Source: Lepas anatifera
Lineage: Eukaryota; Arthropoda; Thecostraca; Lepadidae
Assembly: GCA_034440635.1 (NCBI GenBank)
Contig: JAOTON010001478.1
Span: 2,170,001 to 2,234,000 of the forward strand
Reading direction: 5' to 3'
Length of the DNA: 64,000 bases
Part shown: positions 44,986-55,324 of the stretch, piece after piece
How the letters are laid out: every line of letters begins with the position of its first letter
Position numbering within the stretch: position 1 is the stretch's first letter
The notes under the pieces: model-generated
Told to the model about the DNA's origin: nothing
Database searches by the model: none
What the model saw: the letters and a program-made list of their open reading frames with translations, nothing else
Translations under genes and position numbers: made by a program

Positions 44986-45152
44986 AGTTGCTGTTTGACC
45001 GCCGCCGAGGTCGGACGTGCCGGGTGACCGGGGTCGGTGAGCCGGCGAGCGGGAGCGAGAGTGAAGCAGCCGAGCAGGGATTATAACAATAAGAGTGAAT
45101 AAGAGTGCATAGTGACTGAGGCGGCGGCAGCGGTGCACTTGAAGCACGAAAA

Positions 45153-45962
45153 ATGGCAGTGGCAACCGACGAACTGGCCGAAAAACTTTTATCCTGCCTC
45201 GGGAACGCGAGCGTATGTGATGCCGTGCAAAATCTGCTAGCACCAGTGATCGCCAAAGCAGTGGAGGAGGCAATCGTCTCCATCCGCGCGGAGCGCAACG
45301 CAGAAATCGTCGAGCTGAAACAGGAGCTTAAGGATACAAAACGCCAGCTCAACGAAATCGAGCAGTATTCGCGCAGGAACTGCATCAACATTTCTGGAAT
45401 ACCCGAGAAGAAAGGAGAGGACACAGACAAAATGGTGCTGGAAGTGTGCAGGATCGCTGGGGCTAAGGTGGAAGAGTGTGACATCGACCTGTCACACCGA
45501 ATTGGTAAGCCAACCGAGGGGAAAACGCGACGAATTATTGTTCGTTTCGCCAAAGTGTCGAAACGCAATGATATGTACGCAGCCCGACGGAAGCTGAGAG
45601 AGGCACGAGCGACCCCAGGTGGTGTGATAACGGAGCCGGTATTAAAGAACATTTTCATCTCAGAAAATTTGACAAGAGAAAACGAGTATCTCATGTTCAA
45701 GGCGCGAAGACTGAGGGAGAAGGGGAAGCTGTACGCCGTGTGGTCCGACCAGGGAAGGCTAAAAACCAGAGTCAGCGACGGCGCACCTACCAGGATATTC
45801 GGCTCGGTGGACGATCTGGTGGAGCTGGTTGGAGAGGATCCTGATCTCCTGTCACAGGGCACCTCTCCTTCTGGAGCCCCTGGAGCCGCCACTGGATCTA
45901 CACGCCAGGATGAGTTCCGAACGGTGACGACAAGGAGTGCCAGACGAGCTGGAAAAAGGTAA
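45153..45962 (+). CDS. LINE ORF1, coiled-coil plus RRM-type RNA-binding protein
   Basis: 269 codons, intact, with AAAATGGCA start context. Residues about 45-75 (ERNAEIVELKQELKDTKRQL) are strongly helical with heptad spacing; RNCINISGIPE starts the RRM-like part, followed by DIDLSHRIGK and RRIIVRFAKVSKRNDMY; a basic region with LREKGKLYAVWSDQGRLKTR forms the C-terminal domain. This is the L1-type ORF1 layout (trimerising RNA chaperone that packages the LINE transcript), also found in CR1-like and other invertebrate LINEs. The last ~40 residues are Ser/Gly/Pro-rich and basic. Confidence 0.88.
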   Translation: MAVATDELAEKLLSCLGNASVCDAVQNLLAPVIAKAVEEAIVSIRAERNAEIVELKQELKDTKRQLNEIEQYSRRNCINISGIPEKKGEDTDKMVLEVCRIAGAKVEECDIDLSHRIGKPTEGKTRRIIVRFAKVSKRNDMYAARRKLREARATPGGVITEPVLKNIFISENLTRENEYLMFKARRLREKGKLYAVWSDQGRLKTRVSDGAPTRIFGSVDDLVELVGEDPDLLSQGTSPSGAPGAATGSTRQDEFRTVTTRSARRAGKR

Positions 45963-46542
45963 CCCGCCCTACACCTACTGTGGGAAAGAGTTGTCGAGTG
46001 AGAGAGCTCTTTTTGGTTAGTGAACAGTTTTCTCATGGACACGTGTTTTCTATCAGTGGACTAGCATGTTTTTTTTTCTTTCATTTTTGTCTGCCCACCA
46101 CAAGTTTCTCCTCTGCGGACCTGAGCTCACCCTTGGCGCTAATCTGCGTGGCCGCCCGCCCGCCGGCCTGTGCTGTGAGCTGGGGCGAGCCGTGCCCGCC
46201 GACTGGTCACGTGATAACTTGACCTTGACATGGCACTGCTCAGTGAGTGTTACTGGCCGGCGGCTAGGGCGTGCCGCGCTCAGCACCCTAGACTGGGCCT
46301 CGAACCCACATATGTGCGCCCAAAGCCGACTGAGCCTTAATTTCAGTTCTTACGATGTATGCTGGTCTTGAATTGGGATCTAGTGCGACAAATAATAACA
46401 TGTGTAACCATCACAAGCAGTAATTTTGATTGCTGCAACCAACAGCGTTTAATTTTGTTTTCAAGCAGTACCTATGGTTCTCACCAATAGGGATTAACCA
46501 TGACTGATCACAGGTGTACCGCTTGCCGCCGCTCGGGGATCC

Positions 46543-49500
46543 ATGGCCTTTGATCGACGGACGTCTGGGCTTGTCGCTGCGTCACTCACCTCCGTTTTCA
46601 AACTTCAAATCAGGACTCACACTGAGGAGACGTTGGCTCGCAGTGGGAACTCGCGCTCGCTGCTGGCTCGCACGTGGCGCCATCTATTCAAAACAATCCA
46701 GTTAGTTCTTTTCCCGGCCACCAGAGCCCTCGCCGCGGCCCCCCGCACTGCTGCCCGAAACCCCGGTCCTCTTAGGGAGTTAGTTAGTACAATATCGGAT
46801 GGAACCACTACCAACTTCCAATGGAAGCTTCTTAATATTCTCAAAAATATTCGAACGCTCTTGATCATTTCAGGGGTAGAAGCCAACCCCGGACCAAGCC
46901 ATCCACCCCTTGACAACCTCACGATCGCACATGCAAATATCAACAGCTTAACTGCACCAGGTAGATTAGACGAGCTCCATCAATTCATAAAATCAAACAA
47001 CGTCAAAATCATAGCACTGACAGAAACAAAACTGGACGAAAACGTCAACCCTGCTTTATATAAAATTGATGATTTCCACGCTCCCCTCATCAATCATCGC
47101 AACCGACATGGTGGTGGTGTAGCAATTTACGCGCATAAAACACTTCCCATAAAGAGATTGTTTCACCTCGAGTTGAATAACGCAGAAGAATGGGTGTGGT
47201 GCCAAATCAAAATTCAAGAAATTTCCATTATCATATGCTGTTTATACTTACCACCCAACTCATACTCAAACAGGGTAGAAGAATTTACTGCAAATCTAAC
47301 TGAAAGCGTAAACCTTTCCAATAAATTTCCTTCGTCCACGATAGTGATACTTGGCGACTTCAACGCTGGCAATAACTATTTGGTTAACTCAGCAATAGCT
47401 AATAGCGGAGTCACAACTACAGACAAAAAGATAGAAGATGCTGCGACCGTGTTGGGCCTGACTCAGCTCATTGATACCCCCACTAGAATAAGCGATAACG
47501 CTGCGAACTTGAGAGACTTGATCTTCACTAACAACAGACAACTCATACTGGACAGCGGAACAGCCTCACCATTTTCAAACCTGGACCACTTCCCCATATT
47601 TGCAACATTAAAGATTGAGGTGCCTAGAGAAAAAACAACAACCAAAACCATATGGGATTACAAGAACATGGACCACAATCTTTTTGTTACTCTCCTAATG
47701 GACACTAATTGGACTGAAATTCTAGAAGCGGACATTCACTCAGCGGCAAAACAATTCACTGAATCAATCCTGCAAGCAGCCAAAAGAAGCATTCCCACAA
47801 AACTAATTATTATTAGATCCAGAGACAAACCATGGGTAACAAACGAACTAAAAAGAAACATCCGGAAACGTAACAGACTCTTCAAGCTCGCAAAAAGAAC
47901 CGACAAAACGACGGATTGGACTCTATGGAGACAACAAAGAAATCTTGTCACGACCTTGAACCAACGGCTGCGCTCTTCCCATCTGATGGCCCAATCTGCG
48001 AAATTAACTGCTCATAAACAAAGCCCCCACAAATATCATCAAATTCTGCGGAGCATCATAGGACGATCACAAAATTCCTCAATACCCCCACTCATAGGAT
48101 CCGACGGTCAAATTGTGCAGGATGACTACGACAAAGCTACTCTCCTTAACGACTTCTTTGTTTCTCAGACGGACATTGACACATCTTCAACCCCGATACC
48201 CCCTCCGACTTTACAAAACGATCGGGCGGTACCTTCCCTTGATACTATCGTGATAAGAGAACGTGACGTACTGGCAGTATTGAACTCTCTGGATCCAAAC
48301 AAATCTACTGGTCCCGACGAACTACCACCCAAAATGCTGAAACTTTCAGCTATAATAATTGCAGAACCAATGGCAACACTTTTCAACAAATCTTTGCAAG
48401 AAGGCATATTCCCTAACGCATGGAAATACGCTAACGTCAGGGCAATTTACAAGAAGAAAGGCTCACCATCAGACCCAACAAATTATAGACCAATATCACT
48501 CTTAAGCTGTACCTCCAAAATTTTTGAAAAAATTGTCTTCGGAAGCATTTACAAACACATCACCGACCACAATTTATTAACGGAAAGACAGGGTGGGTAC
48601 CGCCCTCACCAAAGCACCCAACTTCAACTGCTCTACCTCACTCACAATCTATACAGTTCACTGGACAAAGGACTGGACTTCACGGCAATATATCTGGACA
48701 TAGCAAAATACTTTGACAAAATTTGGCACCAAGGACTTCTTTCAAAATGCGAAAACGATTTTGGCATTAGAGGACCCCTGTTAAATTGGCTGAAGACATA
48801 CCTGACAGATAGGCAGCAAAGAGTAGTTATAGGGAGCGACCCACCTGGGGAATTTCCTCCGGCATCATCTACTTCAACATCTCCTTCATCACCTCCTTCC
48901 TCAACATCACCAACAGCATCTCAGCCAAAAAGACTAAGCGCAGGATGTCCCCAAGGTTCCGTGCTTGGCCCATTGTTAGCAATCATGTACCTCAATGGAC
49001 TTGCGACAAAAACCACCAACGAGACGCTTTTCTTTGCCGACGACACCTCTCTTTACATACCTCACGCTCCCGACGACATAGCCGCAACTCAAAATACCTT
49101 ACAAAGAGACCTCGACGAAATTGACAAGTATGGTCAAGAGTGGGTCATTACATACAATTCTGCAAAAACAGTCCAGCAAAATTTTTCGCTACGCCAAGAA
49201 GCAGCAAAACCCCGTTTGAAATTTGGTGGAACAGAAATAAATTCGAGCGCAAGTCACAAGCATTTAGGAGTAATTTTGTCCGACGACCTCAGGTTTCATG
49301 AGCACATTAATCACGTAATAAAGCAGGTTAACAGAGCACTTGGTCCATTATATCCTATTGCTTCATACATACCTCGGCCCATTCTTGACCAGATTTACAC
49401 CATTTACGTTAGACCTTATTTTGACTACTGTGATACGATAATTGACGGACCTTTAACAAAGACAGACGAAATGCGACTAGAACGAACACAGTATCGAGCA

Positions 49501-49800
49501 GCCCGAATCATCACTGGGGCAATGTTGAGAACACCGACTGCAAAGTTACTTGAAGAGCTCGGATGGACATCTCTGACTGCAAGACGAAAAATTCACCGAC
49601 TCACGACATACTACGACCTACAAGGTAGAACCTCGAAAGTTCCTACCTACATTCGATCAATCATTCCTCCCACAAGACTGGACGACGCCGGAAGAACCCT
49701 CAGAAACGCGCAAAATCAAACTGCACTAAGACATCGCACAGAACTATTTCGAAACTCGTTTGTACCAAAAACTGGAAGAGACTGGAACAACACTCCCTAA
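46543..49800 (+). CDS. LINE ORF2, endonuclease and reverse transcriptase, C-terminus frameshifted
   Basis: 1085 codons. A ~117-residue leader ends in SGVEANPGP, close to a 2A-like motif but lacking its Asp. Endonuclease, residues about 125-350: HANINSL, LTETKLDE, GGGVAIYA, LGDFNAGN, LRDLIFTNN, NLDHFPIF. RT from about 640: YRPISLLSC, QGGYRPHQST, YLDIAKYFDKIWH (first Asp), SAGCPQGSVLGP, FFADDTSLY (Asp pair near 831), LGVILSDDLRF, YCDTIIDGP. An unusual Ser/Pro/Thr-rich insert of about 30 residues (about 766-796) lies before SAGCPQGS. The stop at 49798-49800 is premature; see the next entry. Confidence 0.88.
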   Translation: MAFDRRTSGLVAASLTSVFKLQIRTHTEETLARSGNSRSLLARTWRHLFKTIQLVLFPATRALAAAPRTAARNPGPLRELVSTISDGTTTNFQWKLLNILKNIRTLLIISGVEANPGPSHPPLDNLTIAHANINSLTAPGRLDELHQFIKSNNVKIIALTETKLDENVNPALYKIDDFHAPLINHRNRHGGGVAIYAHKTLPIKRLFHLELNNAEEWVWCQIKIQEISIIICCLYLPPNSYSNRVEEFTANLTESVNLSNKFPSSTIVILGDFNAGNNYLVNSAIANSGVTTTDKKIEDAATVLGLTQLIDTPTRISDNAANLRDLIFTNNRQLILDSGTASPFSNLDHFPIFATLKIEVPREKTTTKTIWDYKNMDHNLFVTLLMDTNWTEILEADIHSAAKQFTESILQAAKRSIPTKLIIIRSRDKPWVTNELKRNIRKRNRLFKLAKRTDKTTDWTLWRQQRNLVTTLNQRLRSSHLMAQSAKLTAHKQSPHKYHQILRSIIGRSQNSSIPPLIGSDGQIVQDDYDKATLLNDFFVSQTDIDTSSTPIPPPTLQNDRAVPSLDTIVIRERDVLAVLNSLDPNKSTGPDELPPKMLKLSAIIIAEPMATLFNKSLQEGIFPNAWKYANVRAIYKKKGSPSDPTNYRPISLLSCTSKIFEKIVFGSIYKHITDHNLLTERQGGYRPHQSTQLQLLYLTHNLYSSLDKGLDFTAIYLDIAKYFDKIWHQGLLSKCENDFGIRGPLLNWLKTYLTDRQQRVVIGSDPPGEFPPASSTSTSPSSPPSSTSPTASQPKRLSAGCPQGSVLGPLLAIMYLNGLATKTTNETLFFADDTSLYIPHAPDDIAATQNTLQRDLDEIDKYGQEWVITYNSAKTVQQNFSLRQEAAKPRLKFGGTEINSSASHKHLGVILSDDLRFHEHINHVIKQVNRALGPLYPIASYIPRPILDQIYTIYVRPYFDYCDTIIDGPLTKTDEMRLERTQYRAARIITGAMLRTPTAKLLEELGWTSLTARRKIHRLTTYYDLQGRTSKVPTYIRSIIPPTRLDDAGRTLRNAQNQTALRHRTELFRNSFVPKTGRDWNNTP

Positions 49801-50237
49801 CCATCAGACAGACAACTAGACAAAACTTCAAAAGAGAGATTGCAAAATATCACGGACAGCTGCCTCCACCCAAATACTTCGCTATAGGCTCAAAAACGGG
49901 AAATCGAATTCATACTCAGCTCCGGGTTGGTGCATCTAAATTAAACTCACATCTTTATCAATTCAGTTTAACCGACTCCCCGAAATGCACCTGCGGCTAC
50001 CGATCTGAAACTGTTGCGCACTTCATACTCGACTGTCCCTCACACGATCTCCATAGAACACTGCTTTTCCGATCCATATCCCAAAAACTCGAATTTAACT
50101 TTGAAACATTACAGCGTTCGGCACAAATCGAAACTCTTCTACGAGGCAATGGCCTGAGTCCCGGCAGCGAGCGTGACATAGCCTACTTATTTCAATCATT
50201 TCTCATCCGTACCCAAAGATTCAGTTCAAGAAACTGA
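49790..50237 (+). pseudogene. ORF2 C-terminal extension with CCHC zinc finger, in shifted frame
   Basis: One base out of phase with ORF2, this frame is open for about 145 codons: NFKREIAKYHGQ, YFAIGSKTGNRIHTQLRVG, SHLYQFSLTDSPKCTCGYRS then ETVAHFILDC. The CxCG...H...C pattern is the zinc finger found at the end of many CR1/Jockey/I ORF2 proteins. A one-base change near 49790-49797 (AACACTCCC) explains the break. The natural stop is TGA near 50235. Confidence 0.8.
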
Positions 50238-50315
50238 CGCAGCGACAGGCATCGCCGACAAGGGATCCCCAGTCGCCCGGTGCCCGGGCGGCGGCCAGCG
50301 ATCTGACAGCCGATG

Positions 50316-50372
50316 GTTAGTGTACGTGCGTGTGTGTATGTGTGTGTGTGTGTGTGTATGTGTGTATGTGTG
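50316..50372 (+). repeat. (GT)n microsatellite in the LINE 3' UTR
   Basis: GTGTGTGTATGTGTGTGTGT-type tract, interrupted by A and C. Confidence 0.9.
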
Positions 50373-50484
50373 AATTTTGTATATGGAGAGAGGCACCTCG
50401 ACTTAAGCTACGGCTTTTGTGCCAATCTCATACATAACCCAGCCGTGTTAGTGTTTTCGAATAAATGTTTTTGAACTTTTGAAC

Positions 50485-50830
50485 ATCCTCTGGATAGCAT
50501 AGGTACCCCTGGACGGCAGAGGCGCCCCTAAAGAAGAGCAACGGCACCCTGGGATAGTATATGCGCCCCTGGTTAGCACAGGCACCCCTGGACAGCAAAA
50601 GGCGCCCCCGCCCTCTGAGTAAAGGATCCGGGCCTCTGGATAGCATAGGCGCCCCTGGATAGCGCAGGCGCCTCCTGGACAGCAGGGCGCCTCCGAAGAA
50701 GATCAATGGCGCCCCTGGATATCATATGCGCCCTATGGTTCGTACAGGCACCCCTGGACAGTAAAAGGCGCCCCCTCTGGAAAGAACAAGCACCCTTGGA
50801 TAGAAAAGGCGCCCCTGGAGAGCAAATCAG
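50485..50830. repeat. Minisatellite CTGGATAGCAAAGGCGCCCC, right part
   Basis: Continuation of 44605-44985 on the far side of the LINE. Units CTGGATAGCATAGGCGCCCC and CTGGACAGCAAAAGGCGCC. Confidence 0.88.
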
Positions 50831-51330
50831 AGCATTTTTTAGGGAAAACTCAGCAGGGGGGGATTTCTTGTGCTGGCCATTATAGTGTCTTCGGGGGATC
50901 AAAACCCTATTTGGAGGGGGGAAGGCGTTAATACAATTTAGACGTGCTAGAGTTAAAAAATGTCTCAATATTTTAGTTATTCCATACTCGAAAGATTAGA
51001 GATGCTGCCCAGCACTGCGAGTTTTTTTCCACGGAAAAAGACCAAACCGGGTTTAAAAAAGAGCCAAAGGGTCAAATTTTATATGCACCAAATTTTTTTA
51101 ATACATTTTGTCAAAGTTGTTCCCAGTACGGCTGCTGAAGTCTGAGTCTCACTAAAGTCCTCAAGGGACTCGCAACGGAGACCCCGATCCTCCCACCCGA
51201 ACGAGCAACGCCCACAATGAAGGGTTAATTTAGAAGCCAAAGTTTAACCTCCCACAAAGCACAGGGACGGCCACCCCGCTCAGGTCACCCTCTCACCGAT
51301 CAGTTGCCAGCCAACCTACATCAGGCAAAT
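50831..51330. other. No gene recognised
   Basis: Mixed sequence with G and C tracts near 50850-50925. Confidence 0.35.
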
Positions 51331-51334
51331 AATT

Positions 51335-51450
51335 GAGCGCCACAGCGTCGCAGGGGAACCGATCCCAAGCCTGGACACGCACTGCCACTGCATGCTTCTC
51401 AGCAGCGGGCCGGAGCCCAACGCTCTATCAACTGAGCTACTGGGGCGGCC
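51335..51450 (-). mobile_element. tRNA-derived SINE head
   Basis: Minus strand from 51450: GCCCCAGTAGCTCAGTTGAT then AGAGCG gives a clear D arm (GCTC/GAGC) and A box. A plausible but weak B box lies at about 51365-51353 (GGGATCGGTTCCC). The enlarged middle rules out a functional tRNA. Confidence 0.5.
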
Positions 51451-51806
51451 AAATGGCCAAATAAATACCAGAAAAGCCATATTTGAGGCTAAAATGACCC
51501 CTACAGGTTGTCATAAGTCACACAAAAAGGACAGAGGACTCATGTATTACTGCAGTGAACAGTGCACTGTTTAAAACTTAATGTTGCTGTTTGATATTGA
51601 CCTGACGAAATATTTTTTAGCACACTGCCCATTTCATAGGAAGCCAGGAGTGCCCTTCCAATCCCGCGTGGCCACCAAATGGTTTTATCCACATGCCTAA
51701 AAATTTGTTAGCGTCATCAATTATCTTGACCGCACCACTCCCCGCTAACATTTGATATTTTTCCTGCTTTTCCTGTGAATTGTTTGCTCTTGAACGGTGA
51801 CGGATC

Positions 51807-52078
51807 CATAGGCAGATCCAGAATTGCCAATCAGAGAGAGGGCACCTTCCCGGGGGGGCCATCCGGAGCAGGGGCGGCACTTTTGACCGGAAAAACCTAT
51901 CAGGTGGGCGCAAAATCCTATCAGTGAGCACCGATTTTCGCATCATGGGAGGAGGGTGGGAAGCGCCATTTCAGGCGGGTGCCATCGACCTTTCAGGGGG
52001 CGCCGTGACCATTTCAGGGGGCGCCGAGGATCATTGGCGGGCGGCATCTACCCCCTTTGCCCCCTGGATCCGCGTATG
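51807..52078 (+). mobile_element. hAT-type MITE, copy E of the CATAGGCGGATCCAGG family
   Basis: Ends CATAGGCAGATCCAG and (complement) CATACGCGGATCCAGG; duplication GACGGATC/GGCGGATC (7 of 8; 51799-51806, 52079-52086). It has landed at the first bases of another MITE-like repeat. Confidence 0.78.
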
Positions 52079-52230
52079 GGCGGATCTAGAATTTTGGTAA
52101 GTGGGGGGGAAAGCGGAGCCTCAGAGGGCGCACTTTACCATCAACTTTTCACCCAAAGGGCGCCTATGGTATCGCACCCTTCGCGTTTGGTTTTCGGTTG
52201 CCGTCATTTTTGTGGATCGTATTTTTAACA
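52079..52230 (+). repeat. Decayed MITE-like repeat, GGCGGATCTAGAATTTTGG
   Basis: Shares its layout with 37670-37750 and 62139-62310 (CTCAGAGGGCGCACTTTACC, CACCCAAAGGGCGC). It is interrupted at its start by copy E. Confidence 0.55.
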
Positions 52231-53355
52231 ACGTTCTGTCCCCCTCCCCTGCCATAAAAGTTTGTACCAGCTAAGTAAGATACCTATTTGGCGTGATATT
52301 TGAAACAATGAATTGTTAAACAGTTCAGTCCACACTTTTTTCCGGCACCTCTTGAAAAAAAACTAACTGCCACTGGGTCATGGAGAAATGCAAGACACTT
52401 GGGAACATACAACAGCTGAACATAAAGGTATATATCTGAGGATTTTTATATTTGTGAAGAGGGGTTGTTAAGTTTATTTTAATATCAAATATGATAAGCA
52501 TAATTTTGTCTTTCCACGTGGCCAAGATTCATAAGATAATGGTGAGAGGACATAGAAAATAATCGCAGCGAGCGTGAACCTGGCATGTGCGCTATCCCAG
52601 AAAATTATCTCAGCGGAGAAGCTTGGCATTGTAGTCAATGCAAACCGGACTTTAACCCACATTATTAATTGCTGCTAAAAAATAATTTTTAAGCCAGATG
52701 GCAGACTCAAGGAGATATAAGGAAAGTTGAAACGTTAAGATAAACACAGAATGAAATATGTGGGCATTTTCCATCGTCCTTACTCTATATTCTTCGATTC
52801 GTTAGGATGGGAGAAGGGCTCTTGTGCGTGAAATTTCGAGAGGTGTTAAGAGAATTTTGTTGGCCATATGTGATTGAATGCTGAAATAGGTCAAGGCAGG
52901 AATGGGTATGTGTGATTTGTGACATAAATGGACCAACTGGAATAAAAAATAAAACAGTTTCAACGTGTCCAAGTACTTTCTTGATAAATTGATACTTTTT
53001 TTGTTTATTGGCTGTGATTTGCGCGTTTAATGATCACAAGTCATTGTCCTTTAACACGTACTGCATTTCTCTCGAGCAACAATAATACAAAAATCAGTTA
53101 GCAGTTTCACGTAATTGTAATTGAAGGAAGTTGCCACTTGCCAGTGACCATTTCGACAGTTCCTTGGCTAATCCCGAGTACGATCATTTTCTCACTGTGT
53201 GAACGACCAATCATTTCGATATCCGTTTTAGGTAATCATCTAATACCTAACGATTTTAAAACGGTAGGTTATGTGCAGTATTCAGATCGAAGTGAAAAGA
53301 CCATTCAGATTGATAAAACGGGTATATTTTGTCACTGACCATCCACCTATACCAT
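52231..53355. other. No gene recognised
   Basis: AT-rich, apparently unique, no domain in any frame. Confidence 0.4.
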
Positions 53356-53359
53356 CAAC

Positions 53360-55320
53360 CATCGTCTTCAGGTCAAGTTCAGGACACATCATTTAAGAGA
53401 AGAGGTGAGCGTGCACTGTGCATGCCCAAATCGAGACACAGCTGCCCTCCTGATGGACAGACCGCGCAGAAATACGTCCTCGTCGCGTTTGATTTCGCGC
53501 ACGTGTACGACGTAGTGGACCACCGCCTGCTACGCGTTCGCCTACTGGAGATGGGGCTGCCAAATTGCACTGCACGGTGGCCTGGATTTGGCAGTGGCTC
53601 CGGGACCGAAGAGTCGAGGTGGAACTAAATGGCATGCTTTCCAGTGAGCGCATTTTCCGAACTGGCTTGCCGTAAGGCAGTGTCTTATTGCCAGTTTTGT
53701 ATTTGTTATGGGTGGCTCGACTGGTAGACGCACTCCGCGCGGTTCCCGGATGCTCCCCCTACATGTACGCCGATGATACGGCGGCTATCTGCACGGGCAA
53801 CAACATCCAAGTCGCCAGGGACCAGGCGCAAGCTGCTGCTGGCGCACTCGTGAAGTGGGCCTGACAGCACAAAGTGGTGGTATCAGGAGACAAGACCCAA
53901 GTACTGGTGATGTCCCAGTGGGCCAGAGACGCCGATCCCTTCAGCATTAAAGGGAATGTGGCACCTTCATAACGTGATTTTAATTGAGATAGCCAATTTG
54001 TAAAGCAAGTCGGAAAACCCGGTACTCCATATATCATTTGTCTTGGAACTCGATATTTCCGTAAAAAAACTAAAACCTACCTGACACCAGCCCCCTCATC
54101 AGCCCCCGCCGGGCGGTCATTGTTGTGAGCTGCTGGTGTGACGACATATGCTGACGTCACGATGAGCATCAGCCAATCGAAGCCCTCGAAGCTTTTCAAG
54201 TATGGTAGTGGTTGCCAGATCGTGACATCATCCACAGGCTGATATTTATTTCTTTTTCTAGAGGAGTATTTTAAAAATAAAAATATTGAGCTTATTGTAT
54301 ATTTTTAGAGAAACCATGAGTGGTTTCATTATTTTCGGCTAAATGTACGCCTAAATGCACTAAATTCCAGGATTCGACCAAGGTGCCACGTTCCCTTTAA
54401 GGTCGACGGGAAGTCTGTCACTGCTGGAGACACCCTACAGCTACTTGGCGCCACCATCGATCGGCTCCTCCACTTCGGTCCACACTGTAAGAGACTGTGG
54501 GAGAAGGTCCAGCCCTGCATCTCCCACCTACGTCAACTGTCCGGCCGCAACTGAGGGCTGCACGAACAGCACCGCCGAACTGTCGCTACTGGCTACATTA
54601 GAGGAGCGATGGGGCACGCGGCCGCAGCGTGGCTCCACGCCACACCACCATTTCATGTCGAGCTGCTGGAACGCAAAATGAGAGCGTCGGCGCGTATCAT
54701 CACAGGATGCACCCGCCCCACTCCCAGCCATGCGCTGATGGCCGAGGTAAGACTCATCCCGTAGCGGCCAGAAGCAGGGTACTCGCGACCCGACTGCTGG
54801 TGAAAGTCCATGCGCTGCAGCCTGGAGACCCTCTGTGAAGACGTGCGGAGGCGACAGCGCCCTCTCGACTCTCCTTGGTGACCGGGTGGCGGCAAGTGGG
54901 CAGAGAGATGTGGGATCAAGCAGACATATCCATCCCCATCGAGCCTCTCCTCCCTTGACGTCTTCCACCGTGGGTATCAGGAGAGTGAGTCACATTTCAA
55001 CTAGACGTCACACAGCCCACTGACATCAGGAGCGCCACCTGTCTGGAAGAAGCGAGTAGCTCTCCACCACCTCGCTTCCCTGACTCAATGTGCCACATGG
55101 GTGTGGACCGACGGGTCAGTGCACGGAGGGGTCACGAGCGGGGGAGCTGGGTCTTCATTGAGTCACCAGACGGAGCCCAGCATGAGCTCAGGCGACCAGC
55201 AGGCTCGCTCTGCTCGATTTTTCGAGCTGAGATGGTAGCCCTCCAAACTGCCTGTGTCTTCCTACTGGACCACTCAGTGCACACAGAAGATCCGGTCATC
55301 TTCAGTATGGCCCGCCAAGA
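53360..55320 (+). mobile_element. Ingi-like LINE fragment (RT to RNase H), decayed
   Basis: Plus-strand pieces: TAQKYVLVAFDFAHVYD and VVDHRLLRVRLLEMGLP (RT, frameshift near 53578), GLP*GSVLLPVL (Gln codon changed to stop), YMYADDTAAICTG (catalytic Asp pair), HKVVVSGDKTQ, then after the nested MITE LQLLGATIDR, ASARIITGCTRPTPSHALMAE, and an RNase H opening (WTDGS, then IFRAEMVALQ) up to about 55320. Clade by motif resemblance only (Ingi/Vingi or I-group). No intact frame. Confidence 0.7.
53951..54396. mobile_element. TTAA-target MITE (Kolobok- or piggyBac-like) nested in the LINE
   Basis: Ends AGGGAATGTGGCACCTT and (complement) AGGGAACGTGGCACCTT, 16/17 identical; exact TTAA duplication (53947-53950, 54397-54400). 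446 bp, no coding. TTAA with 5'-AGGG suits Kolobok better than piggyBac, whose ends usually start CCC. Removing it rejoins the LINE frame without a gap. Confidence 0.9.
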
Positions 55321-55324
55321 TAAT

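Larger units (their letters stand above)
44986..50484 (+). mobile_element. CR1/L2-like non-LTR retrotransposon, near full length
   Basis: About 5.5 kb: 5' UTR, ORF1 (45153-45962), a ~580-bp spacer, ORF2 (46543-49800 plus a shifted extension to about 50237) and a 3' UTR with a (GT)n tract, AATAAA at 50460 and the tail TTTTTGAACTTTTGAAC. CR1/L2 elements often end in short tandem repeats like this. Only one ORF2 frameshift is found, so the copy is young compared with the other LINEs here. No target duplication is clear because the target is itself repetitive. Confidence 0.88.

Noticed and set aside
44953..46042. 366-codon minus frame (MSMRKLFTNQKELSH...)
   Set aside because: Antisense shadow of the LINE 5' UTR and ORF1.
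50960..51145. 61-codon plus frame downstream of the minisatellite
   Set aside because: Short, AT-rich, no motif and no supporting neighbour.
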